NCBI GenBank assembly: GCA_036741355.1
Contig: DAINSK010000023.1
Coordinates: 1 to 59,892 of the forward strand
Reading direction: 5' to 3'
DNA: 59,892 bases
Origin: JBBRGK01 sp036741355
Lineage (GTDB): Bacteria; Chloroflexota; Dehalococcoidia; CAUJGQ01
The notes under the pieces: model-generated
Told to the model about the DNA's origin: nothing
Database searches by the model: none
Seen by the model: only the letters and a program-made list of their open reading frames with translations
Translations under genes and position numbers: made by a program
Shown: one piece after another, positions 41,650-49,795 of the stretch
Layout: every line of letters starts with the position of its first letter
Numbering within the stretch: position 1 is the first letter of the stretch

Positions 41650-43332
41650 CTACAGCGCCGGTCGCGTGATCGCGCCCTCGGATGCGGACGACACCAGTGC
41701 CGCGTACTTGGCAAACACTCCTGTCGTGTACTTGGGTGCGGGTGGCTTCCATTCCGCGAGGCGACGCGCCATCTCCTCCTCGGAGATATCGACGTCGAGC
41801 CTTCGCTTGTCAAGGTCAAACACGATCATGTCACCTTCACGCACCGCGGCAATGGGGCCGCCCCGGGCAGCCTCCGGCGCGACGTGGCCTGCCATGAGTC
41901 CGTGCGTTGCGCCGCTGAACCGGCCGTCCGTCAGTAGTGCGACGGTCTCACCCATGCCGGCGCCGACGATCGCACCGGTGACGCCGAGCATCTCACGCAT
42001 TCCAGGTCCGCCGCGGGGACCCTCGTAGCGGATGACGATCACGTCGCCCGGCTTGATGGTGCCGCTCGTGACTGCCTCCATTCCGTCCTCTTCGCGGTCG
42101 AAGACGCGGGCCGGACCGCGCTGGTAGGGGCGCTCGTGTCCCGCCACCTTCACCACGCAACCCTCGGGCGCCAGGTTGCCGTGCAAGATCATGAGTCCGC
42201 CGGTCGACTTCTTCGGCTGATCTAGGGGGAGGACGACGTCTTGGCCCGGCGTTTCGACGGCGGCCCGCGCCTCTTCCCCAAAGGTGCGGCCGCTCGGGGT
42301 TGGCTGCCGATCGTGGGCGAGTCCAGCGGCGACGAGCCGCTTCGCGACGACGGGAACGCCACCGGCCTTATCGAGGTCCGCCGCAGTATAACGACCGCTC
42401 GGCATCAGGTCGGCCCACAACGGCGTCCGCATACTGACGCGGTCGAAATCGTCGATCGTCAACGGAACATTCGCTTCGCGGGCCATGGCCAGCAGGTGCA
42501 ATACGGCGTTGGTTGAGCCCCCCGTGGCGGCAACTCCGGCAATAGCGTTTTCAAACGCCTCGCGGTTGAGGATGTCGCTCGGCTTCACACCGCGTCGCAG
42601 CAGGTCCATGATTAGCGCGCCCGCACGCCGTCCGACGTCATCCTTGCGCGGGTCGACCGCTGGCACACTCGCCGTGCCCATCGGTGAGAGCCCGATAAAC
42701 TCGAGCGCCAGCGCCATCGTGTTGGCGGTATACTGGCCGCCGCAGGCGCCCGCGCCCGGGCAGGCGTGGTCTTCCAGATCCTTGAGCTCGGCGTCGGTCA
42801 TGCGGCCCGCCGCGTTGGCGCCCACGCCTTCGAAGACGTCCTGGATGGTCACGTCGCGACCCTGGAAGCGCCCGGGCATGATCGAGCCGCCATAGAGGAC
42901 AAAGCCGGGCACGTCGAGACGAATGAGGCCCATCGCCGTTCCGGGCATGGTCTTGTCGCAGGCTGCCAGCGCGATCACGGCGTCGAACATGTGGCCGCGG
43001 CCGACCAACTCTACCGAGTCCGCCACGACCTCGCGGCTGACGAGCGAGGCTTTCATACCTTCGGTACCCATGGTCACACCGTCGCTAATCGCGATCGTGT
43101 TGAATTCCATGGGAGTGCCGCCGGCAGCGCGCACGCCTTCTTTCACCTTCTCCGCCAGCCGTCGCAAGTTGTAATTGCACGGCATCGTCTCGATCCAGGT
43201 ATTGGCAATGCCGATGATCGGCTTCTGCAGATCTTCGTCGGTAAATCCGATCGCCTTCAGCATCGCGCGTGCCGGCGCCCGGTCTCGTCCGTCGAGCAAA
43301 GTTCGGCTCTTGTGCTTCATATCAAACGTCAT
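41650..43332 (-). CDS. ilvD: Dihydroxy-acid dehydratase
   Basis: A 560-residue IlvD/Edd-family enzyme that dehydrates dihydroxy acids to 2-oxo acids in valine, leucine and isoleucine synthesis. Iron-sulfur ligands are seen in ETMPCNYNL (C52), AACDKTMPG and CPGAGACGGQYTANTM. TDGRFSGATHGLMAGHVAPE lies near the C-terminus and includes the catalytic serine region. The length is normal. No other ilv or leu gene lies in the window. It converges with the anti-sigma gene across an 84-base gap that holds nothing obvious. Confidence 0.95.
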   Translation of the reverse strand: MTFDMKHKSRTLLDGRDRAPARAMLKAIGFTDEDLQKPIIGIANTWIETMPCNYNLRRLAEKVKEGVRAAGGTPMEFNTIAISDGVTMGTEGMKASLVSREVVADSVELVGRGHMFDAVIALAACDKTMPGTAMGLIRLDVPGFVLYGGSIMPGRFQGRDVTIQDVFEGVGANAAGRMTDAELKDLEDHACPGAGACGGQYTANTMALALEFIGLSPMGTASVPAVDPRKDDVGRRAGALIMDLLRRGVKPSDILNREAFENAIAGVAATGGSTNAVLHLLAMAREANVPLTIDDFDRVSMRTPLWADLMPSGRYTAADLDKAGGVPVVAKRLVAAGLAHDRQPTPSGRTFGEEARAAVETPGQDVVLPLDQPKKSTGGLMILHGNLAPEGCVVKVAGHERPYQRGPARVFDREEDGMEAVTSGTIKPGDVIVIRYEGPRGGPGMREMLGVTGAIVGAGMGETVALLTDGRFSGATHGLMAGHVAPEAARGGPIAAVREGDMIVFDLDKRRLDVDISEEEMARRLAEWKPPAPKYTTGVFAKYAALVSSASEGAITRPAL

Positions 43333-43394
43333 TACACGCCCCCCGCCCCCGCATGCTAACGAACTGCCGTTTGTGGGTAAATGAACAAAGAAAT

Positions 43395-43422
43395 GCAGCC
43401 CGTCCGCAACGGAACGGGCTGC
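43395..43422 (-). terminator. Terminator after truB
   Basis: GCAGCCCGT pairs with ACGGGCTGC; on the minus strand the stem is followed by ATTTCTTTG. It lies about 30 bases beyond the truB stop and ends the nusA-to-truB operon. Confidence 0.75.
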
Positions 43423-43450
43423 CTTCTTACCGCTGTCGCACCGAACCGGG

Positions 43451-44614
43451 TTAGACAGTCGCGCCGATCTTGTTCATCGTCGTGCCGCAAACCGGGCACT
43501 TACCCTGCACGGCCGGTTTGCCGTTCTTCATGGTGATCTGTTTGGACTGTAACATCTCACGCTTGTCCCGGCATTTCACGCAGTACGCTTCCAACTCATG
43601 CCCTCCTACGAGTGGTTCGCCCGCGGAACCAGCAAAAGTCTTCTGGTCCCTGCCTTCACCGCTGACCGTACCGCCTCCGGTTAATACTGCGCCATACTCC
43701 GTCACGGCGGCAATATCTGCAGCGGCGGTGAACACCTTGTGCGGCTGCCAGTATGATCCTGCCGCATCATACCTCAAGAGGGCAAGGAAATCGCCGTTTG
43801 CGCCGTAAGCGCGGCAAATATCCACGGTCTGGGGCTGAGCTGGCAGCTTTCGACCCTGTATGGCGTCACGCGCATGTTCAGAATTCACGATGATCGCGGG
43901 TAACCGCCACACCGGCCGATCGAGCGCCAGGAGGCTGAGTGCGAGAAGTTCGCGCCCGCCGCCGTCGAGAGTTTCGAGCGTCACGGCATCGGCGATCCCG
44001 AGCGTGCCCGCTGCCGTACGGCGCAGGGAGGTCAGGTAGGCAGCGGAACCAAGAGTTTGTCCGAGGTCGTGGGCTAGACTGCGCACGTAGGTCCCGCTGC
44101 CGCACTCCACGATCAGTTCGAGGTCCGGCAGGTCCAGGCGGATGACCTCCAGCCGAAATACTGTCACCTCGCGCGGCTCGACTTCAACGTGCTCTCCCCT
44201 CCTGGCCAGCCGGTAGAGGGGAACGCCCGCGCGCTTGATCGCGCTGAATGCCGGCGGGCGCTGTAGGATGTCGCCGACAAATCCAGCCAGCGCCTTGCGC
44301 ACGCCGTCTTCGGTCAGATGGCGCCAGTTTGCTTCAACGGTTATCGAGCCATCGGCATCGTATGAATCGGTTGCGGCGCCGAACCTCACGGTCGCCTCAT
44401 ACGTCTTGCGACCATCGGAGACGAATTCCAGCAAACGGGTGCCCTGGCCCAGTCCCAGCGGCAAGACGCCGGTCGCCATCGGGTCAAGTGTTCCGCCGTG
44501 GCCAACCTGGCGCTGGCCGGCGATGCGGCGCACGCGCGCCACGACGTCGTGCGAGGTCCATCCCTTGGGCTTGTCGACGACGAGGATGCCGTGCAGTCCG
44601 GCTGCTGCGCCCAT
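43451..44614 (-). CDS. truB: tRNA pseudouridine-55 synthase TruB fused to a zinc ribbon
   Basis: A 387-residue protein. Residues about 7-300 are TruB: GILVVDKPKGWTSHDVVARV, the catalytic Asp in GHGGTLDPMATGVLPL, AFSAIKRAGVPLYRLAR and SGTYVRSLAHDLG. After a PUA-like region and a short linker, residues about 340-387 form a zinc ribbon: YCVKCRDKREM, then TMKNGKPAVQGKCPVCGTTM and NKIG. That end matches the DUF5679-type ribbon, normally a separate small protein. TruB makes pseudouridine 55 in the T-loop. No stop or start codon separates the parts. It follows the preceding gene by 6 bases. Confidence 0.9.
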   Translation of the reverse strand: MGAAAGLHGILVVDKPKGWTSHDVVARVRRIAGQRQVGHGGTLDPMATGVLPLGLGQGTRLLEFVSDGRKTYEATVRFGAATDSYDADGSITVEANWRHLTEDGVRKALAGFVGDILQRPPAFSAIKRAGVPLYRLARRGEHVEVEPREVTVFRLEVIRLDLPDLELIVECGSGTYVRSLAHDLGQTLGSAAYLTSLRRTAAGTLGIADAVTLETLDGGGRELLALSLLALDRPVWRLPAIIVNSEHARDAIQGRKLPAQPQTVDICRAYGANGDFLALLRYDAAGSYWQPHKVFTAAADIAAVTEYGAVLTGGGTVSGEGRDQKTFAGSAGEPLVGGHELEAYCVKCRDKREMLQSKQITMKNGKPAVQGKCPVCGTTMNKIGATV

Positions 44615-44620
44615 CGTCAG

Positions 44621-45280
44621 TCAGTCGGTGTATTCAATTGGGGCGATACACACGGAGCGATAGAACGATGAATCCACGGTGGGCTTGCGGCCATGGTCCG
44701 GGTGGCCGTCCGCGATCGCGGGGCGCCGCTTGATGTCCCAGGCGGAGGCGTAGGGATGATGGGTAACGAGATAAAACTGCCCTGCAAGGGGGTCGAATAC
44801 GGCCCACGAGTGCATCACTATCACCTCGGCGACGGCATGGAAGTCCGGCTGCGTGTCGCGGTAGAGGAGGCAAACGCGGGCGGGAGTGCCGGTTATCCAG
44901 GCGAGCAAAGCAAGGGTCCGGGCGCGTTCGAGGGCGGTTGCTTCTCGCGACGCCAGGACATCGGTCGCCGAGCGGTCGCCCCCATCGGCATCACGTACAG
45001 AGAGGCGTGCCAGAGCCCGTGTAAGCGCCGCCGCAGTGGCGAGCCCGGGGCGAGCGCCGTTTGCCAGCCGCTGCGCGGCGGCTTCCAGTCCAGGCAGCGA
45101 TCCGGCGGGATATGAAGGCACGGCAACCGGCCCGTCGTATAGCGCCGCTCGCGACGGGCCGGTCAGCAGCACCTGGCGGTCGAGCAACCGGCGGTCCCGC
45201 CCTCCAGGCGCCAGATTCACTCGCAGCGCCTCGGCGACGGATGCGGCTGGCGTCGCCTCCGAGCCTGATTGAATGGTCAT
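44621..45280 (-). CDS. Transglutaminase-like protein lacking the cysteine
   Basis: A 219-residue protein between rbfA and truB. The segment GTPARVCLLYRDTQ, then FHAVAEVIVMHSWAVFDPLA and FYLVTHHPYASAWDI, follows the transglutaminase-fold pattern in which His and Asp belong to a Cys-His-Asp triad. The helix that should start with the catalytic Cys reads EATALERARTLALLAWITG and has no Cys, so it is probably inactive as a thiol enzyme. The start overlaps the rbfA stop (ATGA). In many bacteria this slot is held by an nrnA-type DHH phosphoesterase. Function unknown. Confidence 0.55.
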   Translation of the reverse strand: MTIQSGSEATPAASVAEALRVNLAPGGRDRRLLDRQVLLTGPSRAALYDGPVAVPSYPAGSLPGLEAAAQRLANGARPGLATAAALTRALARLSVRDADGGDRSATDVLASREATALERARTLALLAWITGTPARVCLLYRDTQPDFHAVAEVIVMHSWAVFDPLAGQFYLVTHHPYASAWDIKRRPAIADGHPDHGRKPTVDSSFYRSVCIAPIEYTD

Positions 45281-45678
45281 CTGGGGCTGCCGCCCTTGTC
45301 CTTCTCCGAGGAAACTTTCATCACGAGGTGGTTCTCCAGCGCAACCTGGTTGATCAACGCCGAAAGCCGCGTGCCGCGCTCGATCGAATCGTCCAGCTTA
45401 AACGTCAGTTCAGGAAGATAGCGAAGTGACTGAAGTCGTCCGCGGAGCTCCCGGCGCATGAATCCGGCGGCGGAATTGAGGGCCTTAAGTGACGCCACAC
45501 GCTCTTCGTCAGTGCCCATCACGCTGACAAACACGCGCGCATGGCGAAAGTCGGGGGAAGTTTCCACTTCGGTGATCGAGATCAGGCCGCCCAGACGCGG
45601 GTCCTTGAGGTCACGGTGGACGATGGAGCTAATCTCCTCACGAAGCAGATCGTTTACCCGTTCAGTCCTGCGGGTCAT
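45277..45678 (-). CDS. rbfA: Ribosome-binding factor A
   Basis: A 133-residue KH-type protein that assists 30S maturation near the 5' end of 16S rRNA. MTRRTERVNDLLREEISSIV, then LKDPRLGGLISITEVETSPD and ARVFVSVMG are the family motifs, and LPELTFKLDDSIERG is the C-terminal strand. It lies in the infB-rbfA-truB order and overlaps the next gene at ATGA. Confidence 0.95.
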   Translation of the reverse strand: MTRRTERVNDLLREEISSIVHRDLKDPRLGGLISITEVETSPDFRHARVFVSVMGTDEERVASLKALNSAAGFMRRELRGRLQSLRYLPELTFKLDDSIERGTRLSALINQVALENHLVMKVSSEKDKGGSPR

Positions 45679-45796
45679 TTTCTACCTCCCGTCACCCGGT
45701 TCGGCAGCGGCTATACATGCCGACTGCCGTGGGCGGTGCTTGCGGCCGTTACAGACGGGCGATCGGAAGCCGAATACCGGCGTCCGCCGCGATCGT

Positions 45797-47599
45797 CTAC
45801 GATTGCCGCTCGCGGTGGTAGAACTCAAGGACGTCGCCGATGATGAAATCGTCCCAACCCTCTAGGGTAATGCCGCACTCGTACCCGGCGAGCACCTCGC
45901 GCACGTCTTCCTTGAAGCGCTTTAGGTTTTCGACGCGGCCTTCGAACACCAGTTCATGACCGCGGCGGATCCGGCAGTTCGAAGAGCGCACGACTTTGCC
46001 GTCGGTGACGTACGAACCCCCAATCGTGCCAAACCGGCTGATCTTGATCAGTTGCCGGACCTCTGCGTGACCGTCGACGACTTCGACGAAGACCGGTTCT
46101 GCCATGCCTTTGAGCGCGGCTTCGATGGCTTCGACCGCGTGGTAGATTACCTCGTAGACCTTTATCTGTACGCCTTCTGCTTCGGCCTGCCGGCGGGCCC
46201 CCTGCTCCGGGCGTGTATTGAAGCCGACGATGATACCCTTGGCCGCCTTTGCGAGCATCACGTCCGACTCGGTGATCGACCCCGAGCCCGAGTGAATGAC
46301 CTTTACGCGGATCTCTTCGTTGCTCATGCGCTCAAAGGCGTTGCGAATCGGTTCGATACTGCCCTGCACATCGGTCTTGAGAATGATCTTCAGCTCTTTC
46401 AGCTTGCCGGCACTGATTTCGCCGAACAGCGTGTCGAGGGTGACGGCCTGATGAGAGTTGGCTAGAACGGCGTCCTGTTCGCGCTGGCGCTGACTTACCC
46501 ACTCACGAGCAGTCCGCTCGTCCTCGACTACGGTTACGCGGTCGCCGGCATGAGGAATAGCGCTGAGACCGAGGATCTTCGCCGGCTGGCTGGGTCCGGC
46601 CTGCCGCAGCTTGCGCCCGCGTTCGTCGAACATGGCGCGTACGCGGCCCCAGGCGTTGTCGCCGGCGACGATCACGTCGCCGGGGCGCAGTGTGCCGGTC
46701 TGGACCAGCACCGTCGCGACTTTGCCGCGGGCCTGGTCCATTTCGGCCTCGAGCACGACGCCGATCGCCGGGCGGCGGGGGTTGGCTTTCAGCTCCAGGA
46801 TTTCGGCCTGTGCCAGCAGGCTCTCCAGCAGGTCGTCGAGCCCTTCCTTGGTGCGGGCGGAAACAGGAACCGCGATCACGTCGCCGCCGTAATCTTCGAC
46901 GGTGATTCCGTACTGGAGCAGTTCTTGTTTGACGCGGTCCGGGTTGGCGCTTTCGAGGTCGATCTTATTGATTGCCACGACGATGGGGACGCCCGCCGCC
47001 TTGGCGTGGTTTATCGCCTCGGCCGTCTGCGGCATGACACCGTCGTCCGCAGCGATCACCAGTACGGCAATGTCCGTGACTTCGGCGCCGCGGGCGCGCA
47101 TCGCCGTGAACGCTTCGTGGCCAGGCGTGTCGAGGAACGTGAGGCGCTGGCCGTTGATGATAATCGTCGAAGCGCCGATGTGCTGCGTAATCCCGCCCGC
47201 TTCGCCTTCGGTTACGCGGGTATTGCGTACGGCGTCGAGGAGACTCGTCTTGCCATGGTCGACGTGGCCCATGATCGTCACGATCGGTGCACGCGACTCA
47301 AGCCCTTCGCCCGTCTCCGTTACCTTTCGGCTGGTGAAGACCGGCGCTACTTCCTGCGCGGCGACCTCGGCTTCAATTGGTTCAAACCCGAGGTCCGTGG
47401 CGACGACGGCGGCGGTGTCAAAGTCGATCGTCTGGTTGACGGTCGCCATCACCCCGTTCTTCATCAGTTCCTTGATCACGTCGATGGCGCTGACGCTCAT
47501 GCGCTCGCCGAGCTCTTTGACCGTGATTACACGTGGAAGCTCAATCGGTCCCTGGTCAACCGGCTCACCGGCCGGAGGTTGCGGTGTTCTCGTAACCAT
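45797..47599 (-). CDS. infB: Translation initiation factor IF-2
   Basis: A 600-residue IF-2, a short form without the long N-terminal region of enterobacteria. The N-domain (VITVKELGERMSVSAIDVIK) is followed by the GTPase domain: IMGHVDHGKTSLLDAV (G1), DTPGHEAF (G3) and NKIDL (G4). Domains II-IV follow, with ILKTDVQGSIEPIRNAFERM and the fMet-tRNA-binding C2 domain (GYECGITLEGWDDFIIGDVL). ATG 47599 is the start: AGGAGG sits 4 bases before it. It positions initiator tRNA on the 30S subunit. Confidence 0.97.
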   Translation of the reverse strand: MVTRTPQPPAGEPVDQGPIELPRVITVKELGERMSVSAIDVIKELMKNGVMATVNQTIDFDTAAVVATDLGFEPIEAEVAAQEVAPVFTSRKVTETGEGLESRAPIVTIMGHVDHGKTSLLDAVRNTRVTEGEAGGITQHIGASTIIINGQRLTFLDTPGHEAFTAMRARGAEVTDIAVLVIAADDGVMPQTAEAINHAKAAGVPIVVAINKIDLESANPDRVKQELLQYGITVEDYGGDVIAVPVSARTKEGLDDLLESLLAQAEILELKANPRRPAIGVVLEAEMDQARGKVATVLVQTGTLRPGDVIVAGDNAWGRVRAMFDERGRKLRQAGPSQPAKILGLSAIPHAGDRVTVVEDERTAREWVSQRQREQDAVLANSHQAVTLDTLFGEISAGKLKELKIILKTDVQGSIEPIRNAFERMSNEEIRVKVIHSGSGSITESDVMLAKAAKGIIVGFNTRPEQGARRQAEAEGVQIKVYEVIYHAVEAIEAALKGMAEPVFVEVVDGHAEVRQLIKISRFGTIGGSYVTDGKVVRSSNCRIRRGHELVFEGRVENLKRFKEDVREVLAGYECGITLEGWDDFIIGDVLEFYHRERQS

Positions 47600-47716
47600 A
47601 ATTCCTCCTCTACGGAGGCGGCAGCACGGACGGCGGGTCACCTCACAGGAGCCGGGCCGGTGCCCGCGGCTCCGAGCAGCGCGCGCCGCAGATGCGGTGC
47701 CAAATCCGGAGTTACC

Positions 47717-48112
47717 TTAGCCGGCGTCGGGAGGTAGGGGCGCGAGGTCGTCCGCGAAGCTCTCTAACTGCCGGTAGTCTTCATTCAAAACTGAAGTTTT
47801 CAAAGCATTGCCCAAGCGCTGTTGGAGCCCCGGGGCACGCCAACAATCGGGATCGACGCACAGATACGCGCCACGGCCCGGCTGCTTGCCCGTTGGGTCT
47901 ACTCGTACACTTCCCTCCGATGTCCGCACGAGCCTGACGAGAGCCCGTTTTGCGGTGGTCGTGCGGCAAATGACACACGTCCGTTGCGGAACATGACGGG
48001 GGCGAAGTGGCTGCTTCCGGGCTGGTGGGGCAGCAGATGCTGCCTCACCGCTTCTTCGTGAGATATTGGTACTCGTCGAACTCTTCCTCTTCAACCTCGA
48101 TGACGCGTCCAC
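47717..48112 (-). CDS. YlxR family RNA-binding protein
   Basis: A protein of up to 131 residues of the YlxR/DUF448 family found between nusA and infB. The core is RTCVICRTTTAKRALVRLVR and GRGAYLCVDPDCW. Structures of the family suggest RNA binding. The first 35 residues are basic and non-conserved. The only in-frame start I find upstream of the domain is GTG 48112, which makes the gene overlap nusA by 68 bases; a shorter start without overlap would need a rare initiation codon. Confidence 0.82.
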   Translation of the reverse strand: MDASSRLKRKSSTSTNISRRSGEAASAAPPARKQPLRPRHVPQRTCVICRTTTAKRALVRLVRTSEGSVRVDPTGKQPGRGAYLCVDPDCWRAPGLQQRLGNALKTSVLNEDYRQLESFADDLAPLPPDAG

Positions 48113-49529
48113 GCTTGCCCTTCTTGGCGTGTGCAGCCTCGAGTTCTACCTCGTCACGATCGCCGCCCTTCTTGTTCTTATGCTTCTTATTAGACTTGGC
48201 GCCGCTCTCCGGCCGCGCGGGTGCCACCAACGGACCGACGTTCAGATCTTCGGCAAAGCGAAGGCCGCGTGGACGAGCGGGTGCAGCGGCAACGCCGGCC
48301 GCGACCGGTTGCGGCACATGGACGGGCTCCGTCACGACAGCCGGCTCGATCTCCTCGGGAAACGCGGCAACTTCTACCACTGTCGGGGTGGCTTGAGCCG
48401 CTGGCCGCAGTTCCTCTTCCTCGACCTTCGGTCCTGGTTCGGCCACCACGACGGGTTCCAGCGGACTCATCGCCAGGCGTTGCTCTTCCGCGGTGGTCTG
48501 GCTGCGGATGTCGATCCGCCAGCCCGTGAGCTTGGCGGCGAGTCGAGCGTTCTGTCCCTCTTTGCCGATTGCAAGCGAGAGCTGGCGGTCCGGCACCACC
48601 ACCGAAGCGGTGTTGTCTTCTTCGTCTACTGAAACGCTGACGACCTGGGCAGGGCTCAAAGCGCTGGCGACGAAGCGCGCCGCGTCTGGATCCCACTGCA
48701 CGACGTCGATACGCTCGCCGCCGAGCTCGTTAACGACGTTCTGAATGCGGATGCCGCGTAAGCCGACGCAGGCGCCTACAGGGTCGACGCCGTCCTGCTT
48801 AGCCGTGACGGCGACTTTGCTGCGATAGCCTGCCTCGCGCGCGATCGACTTGATCTCCACGGCGCCGCGGAAGATTTCGGGGACCTCGAGCTCAAATAGC
48901 CGCTTGATCAGGTTCTTGTGGGAGCGAGAAACGATGACCTGGGGACCCTTGGTCGCCTTATGGACCTCGATCACGTAGACCTTGAGGCGCTGGGCCTGCT
49001 GATAGTGCTCGGTTCGCACCTGCTCGCCGGGCGGCAGCATCGCCTCCGTCTTGCCAAGGTCGATAAAAACGCTCTTGTGGTTGCCGCTGCCCTCGATCCG
49101 CTGCACGATTCCGGAAAGGATGTCGCCTTCTCGACCGGCGTATTCCTCGAATACGACCTCTCGTTCAGCCTCACGCAGCTTTTGCAGCACGACCTGCTTG
49201 GCCGTCTGGGCGGCGATGCGCCCGGCGGGCTGGGCAGCGATTTCGATGTTGATCGTGTCGCCGATGACCGACGCGGGGTTGATAGCCCTCGCTTCCTTCA
49301 GCGGCATCTCTGCCTTATCGTCTTCGACGTCAGTAACGACGGTCTTTTGAGCGTAGAAATGCGCGGTGCCCGTGTTCTGGTCGATCTTCACCACGACGGG
49401 CCCCGACTGCGCCTGATCCTTGCGATAGGCTGACGCGAGCGCCGTCTCTACTGCTTCAAAGACGACCTCTTTCGAAAGATTCTTCTCTCCCGCCAGCTGT
49501 GCGATTGCCAGCAGAAAGTCGTTTTTCAT
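48045..49529 (-). CDS. nusA: Transcription factor NusA
   Basis: A 494-residue NusA with an N-terminal polymerase-binding domain (MKNDFLLAIAQLAGEKNLSK), an S1 domain (EGDILSGIVQRIEGSGNHKS), and two KH domains (DPVGACVGLRGIRIQNVVNE, LSLAIGKEGQNARLAAKLTG). The last 150 residues are Pro/Glu/Ala-rich, then Lys-rich and finally acidic (VIEVEEEEFDEYQYLTKKR), a low-complexity tail in place of the acidic repeats of proteobacteria. It controls pausing, termination and antitermination. GGAGG is about 12 bases before the ATG. The usual upstream neighbour rimP is missing. A terminator-like hairpin lies in the leader. Confidence 0.96.
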   Translation of the reverse strand: MKNDFLLAIAQLAGEKNLSKEVVFEAVETALASAYRKDQAQSGPVVVKIDQNTGTAHFYAQKTVVTDVEDDKAEMPLKEARAINPASVIGDTINIEIAAQPAGRIAAQTAKQVVLQKLREAEREVVFEEYAGREGDILSGIVQRIEGSGNHKSVFIDLGKTEAMLPPGEQVRTEHYQQAQRLKVYVIEVHKATKGPQVIVSRSHKNLIKRLFELEVPEIFRGAVEIKSIAREAGYRSKVAVTAKQDGVDPVGACVGLRGIRIQNVVNELGGERIDVVQWDPDAARFVASALSPAQVVSVSVDEEDNTASVVVPDRQLSLAIGKEGQNARLAAKLTGWRIDIRSQTTAEEQRLAMSPLEPVVVAEPGPKVEEEELRPAAQATPTVVEVAAFPEEIEPAVVTEPVHVPQPVAAGVAAAPARPRGLRFAEDLNVGPLVAPARPESGAKSNKKHKNKKGGDRDEVELEAAHAKKGKRGRVIEVEEEEFDEYQYLTKKR

Positions 49530-49574
49530 TCCGAGATGAACCTCCGCGCCACGGACACCTAACGTTTAGGCCTA

Positions 49575-49599
49575 ACAAAAAAGTGGGCTGTACCCACTT
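49575..49599 (-). terminator. Terminator-like hairpin in the nusA leader
   Basis: On the minus strand AAGTGGG pairs with CCCACTT around TACAG and is followed by TTTT. It lies about 45-70 bases upstream of nusA, with no minus-strand gene before it (ribF is divergent). It would therefore stop transcription before nusA and may act as an attenuator. Confidence 0.7.
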
Positions 49600-49625
49600 C
49601 AACGATACTACCGCCGCTCTGCATT

Positions 49626-49655
49626 ATCGTATCACCGCGAACCAGAGGCGCGCAA
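49626..49655 (-). promoter_or_regulatory. Candidate promoter of the nusA operon
   Basis: On the minus strand TTGCGC (49655-49650) and TACGAT (49631-49626) are 18 bases apart, and TGA lies just before the -10 box. Transcription would start about 20 bases before the terminator-like hairpin. Confidence 0.55.
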
Positions 49656-49746
49656 CGGAGCGGAAGCCCCGCCAGCGCGCATCACGACCGATTCAGGTTG
49701 CCCGGCGGATCGGCCCATGCTACGATCCTTGACAGCGAGCGGTGGT

Positions 49747-49772
49747 ACGGGGAGGGTAATTACCCTCCCCGT
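49747..49772 (+). terminator. Perfect palindrome before ribF
   Basis: ACGGGGAGGGTAA and its exact complement, with no loop bases, followed by TTGTTT. It has the shape of an intrinsic terminator but lies only 24 bases before the ribF start, with no plus-strand gene ending upstream. TTGACA at 49732-49737 lies just before it. Confidence 0.6.
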
Positions 49773-49795
49773 TTGTTTCCGCGAAAGGCGGGCCA

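Noticed and set aside
46550..47737. 395-residue plus-strand frame opposite infB
   Set aside because: It is a high-GC shadow of infB with biased composition and no recognisable domain.
49656..49795. FMN riboswitch before ribF
   Set aside because: None of the conserved RFN segments is present; only a simple perfect palindrome is seen.
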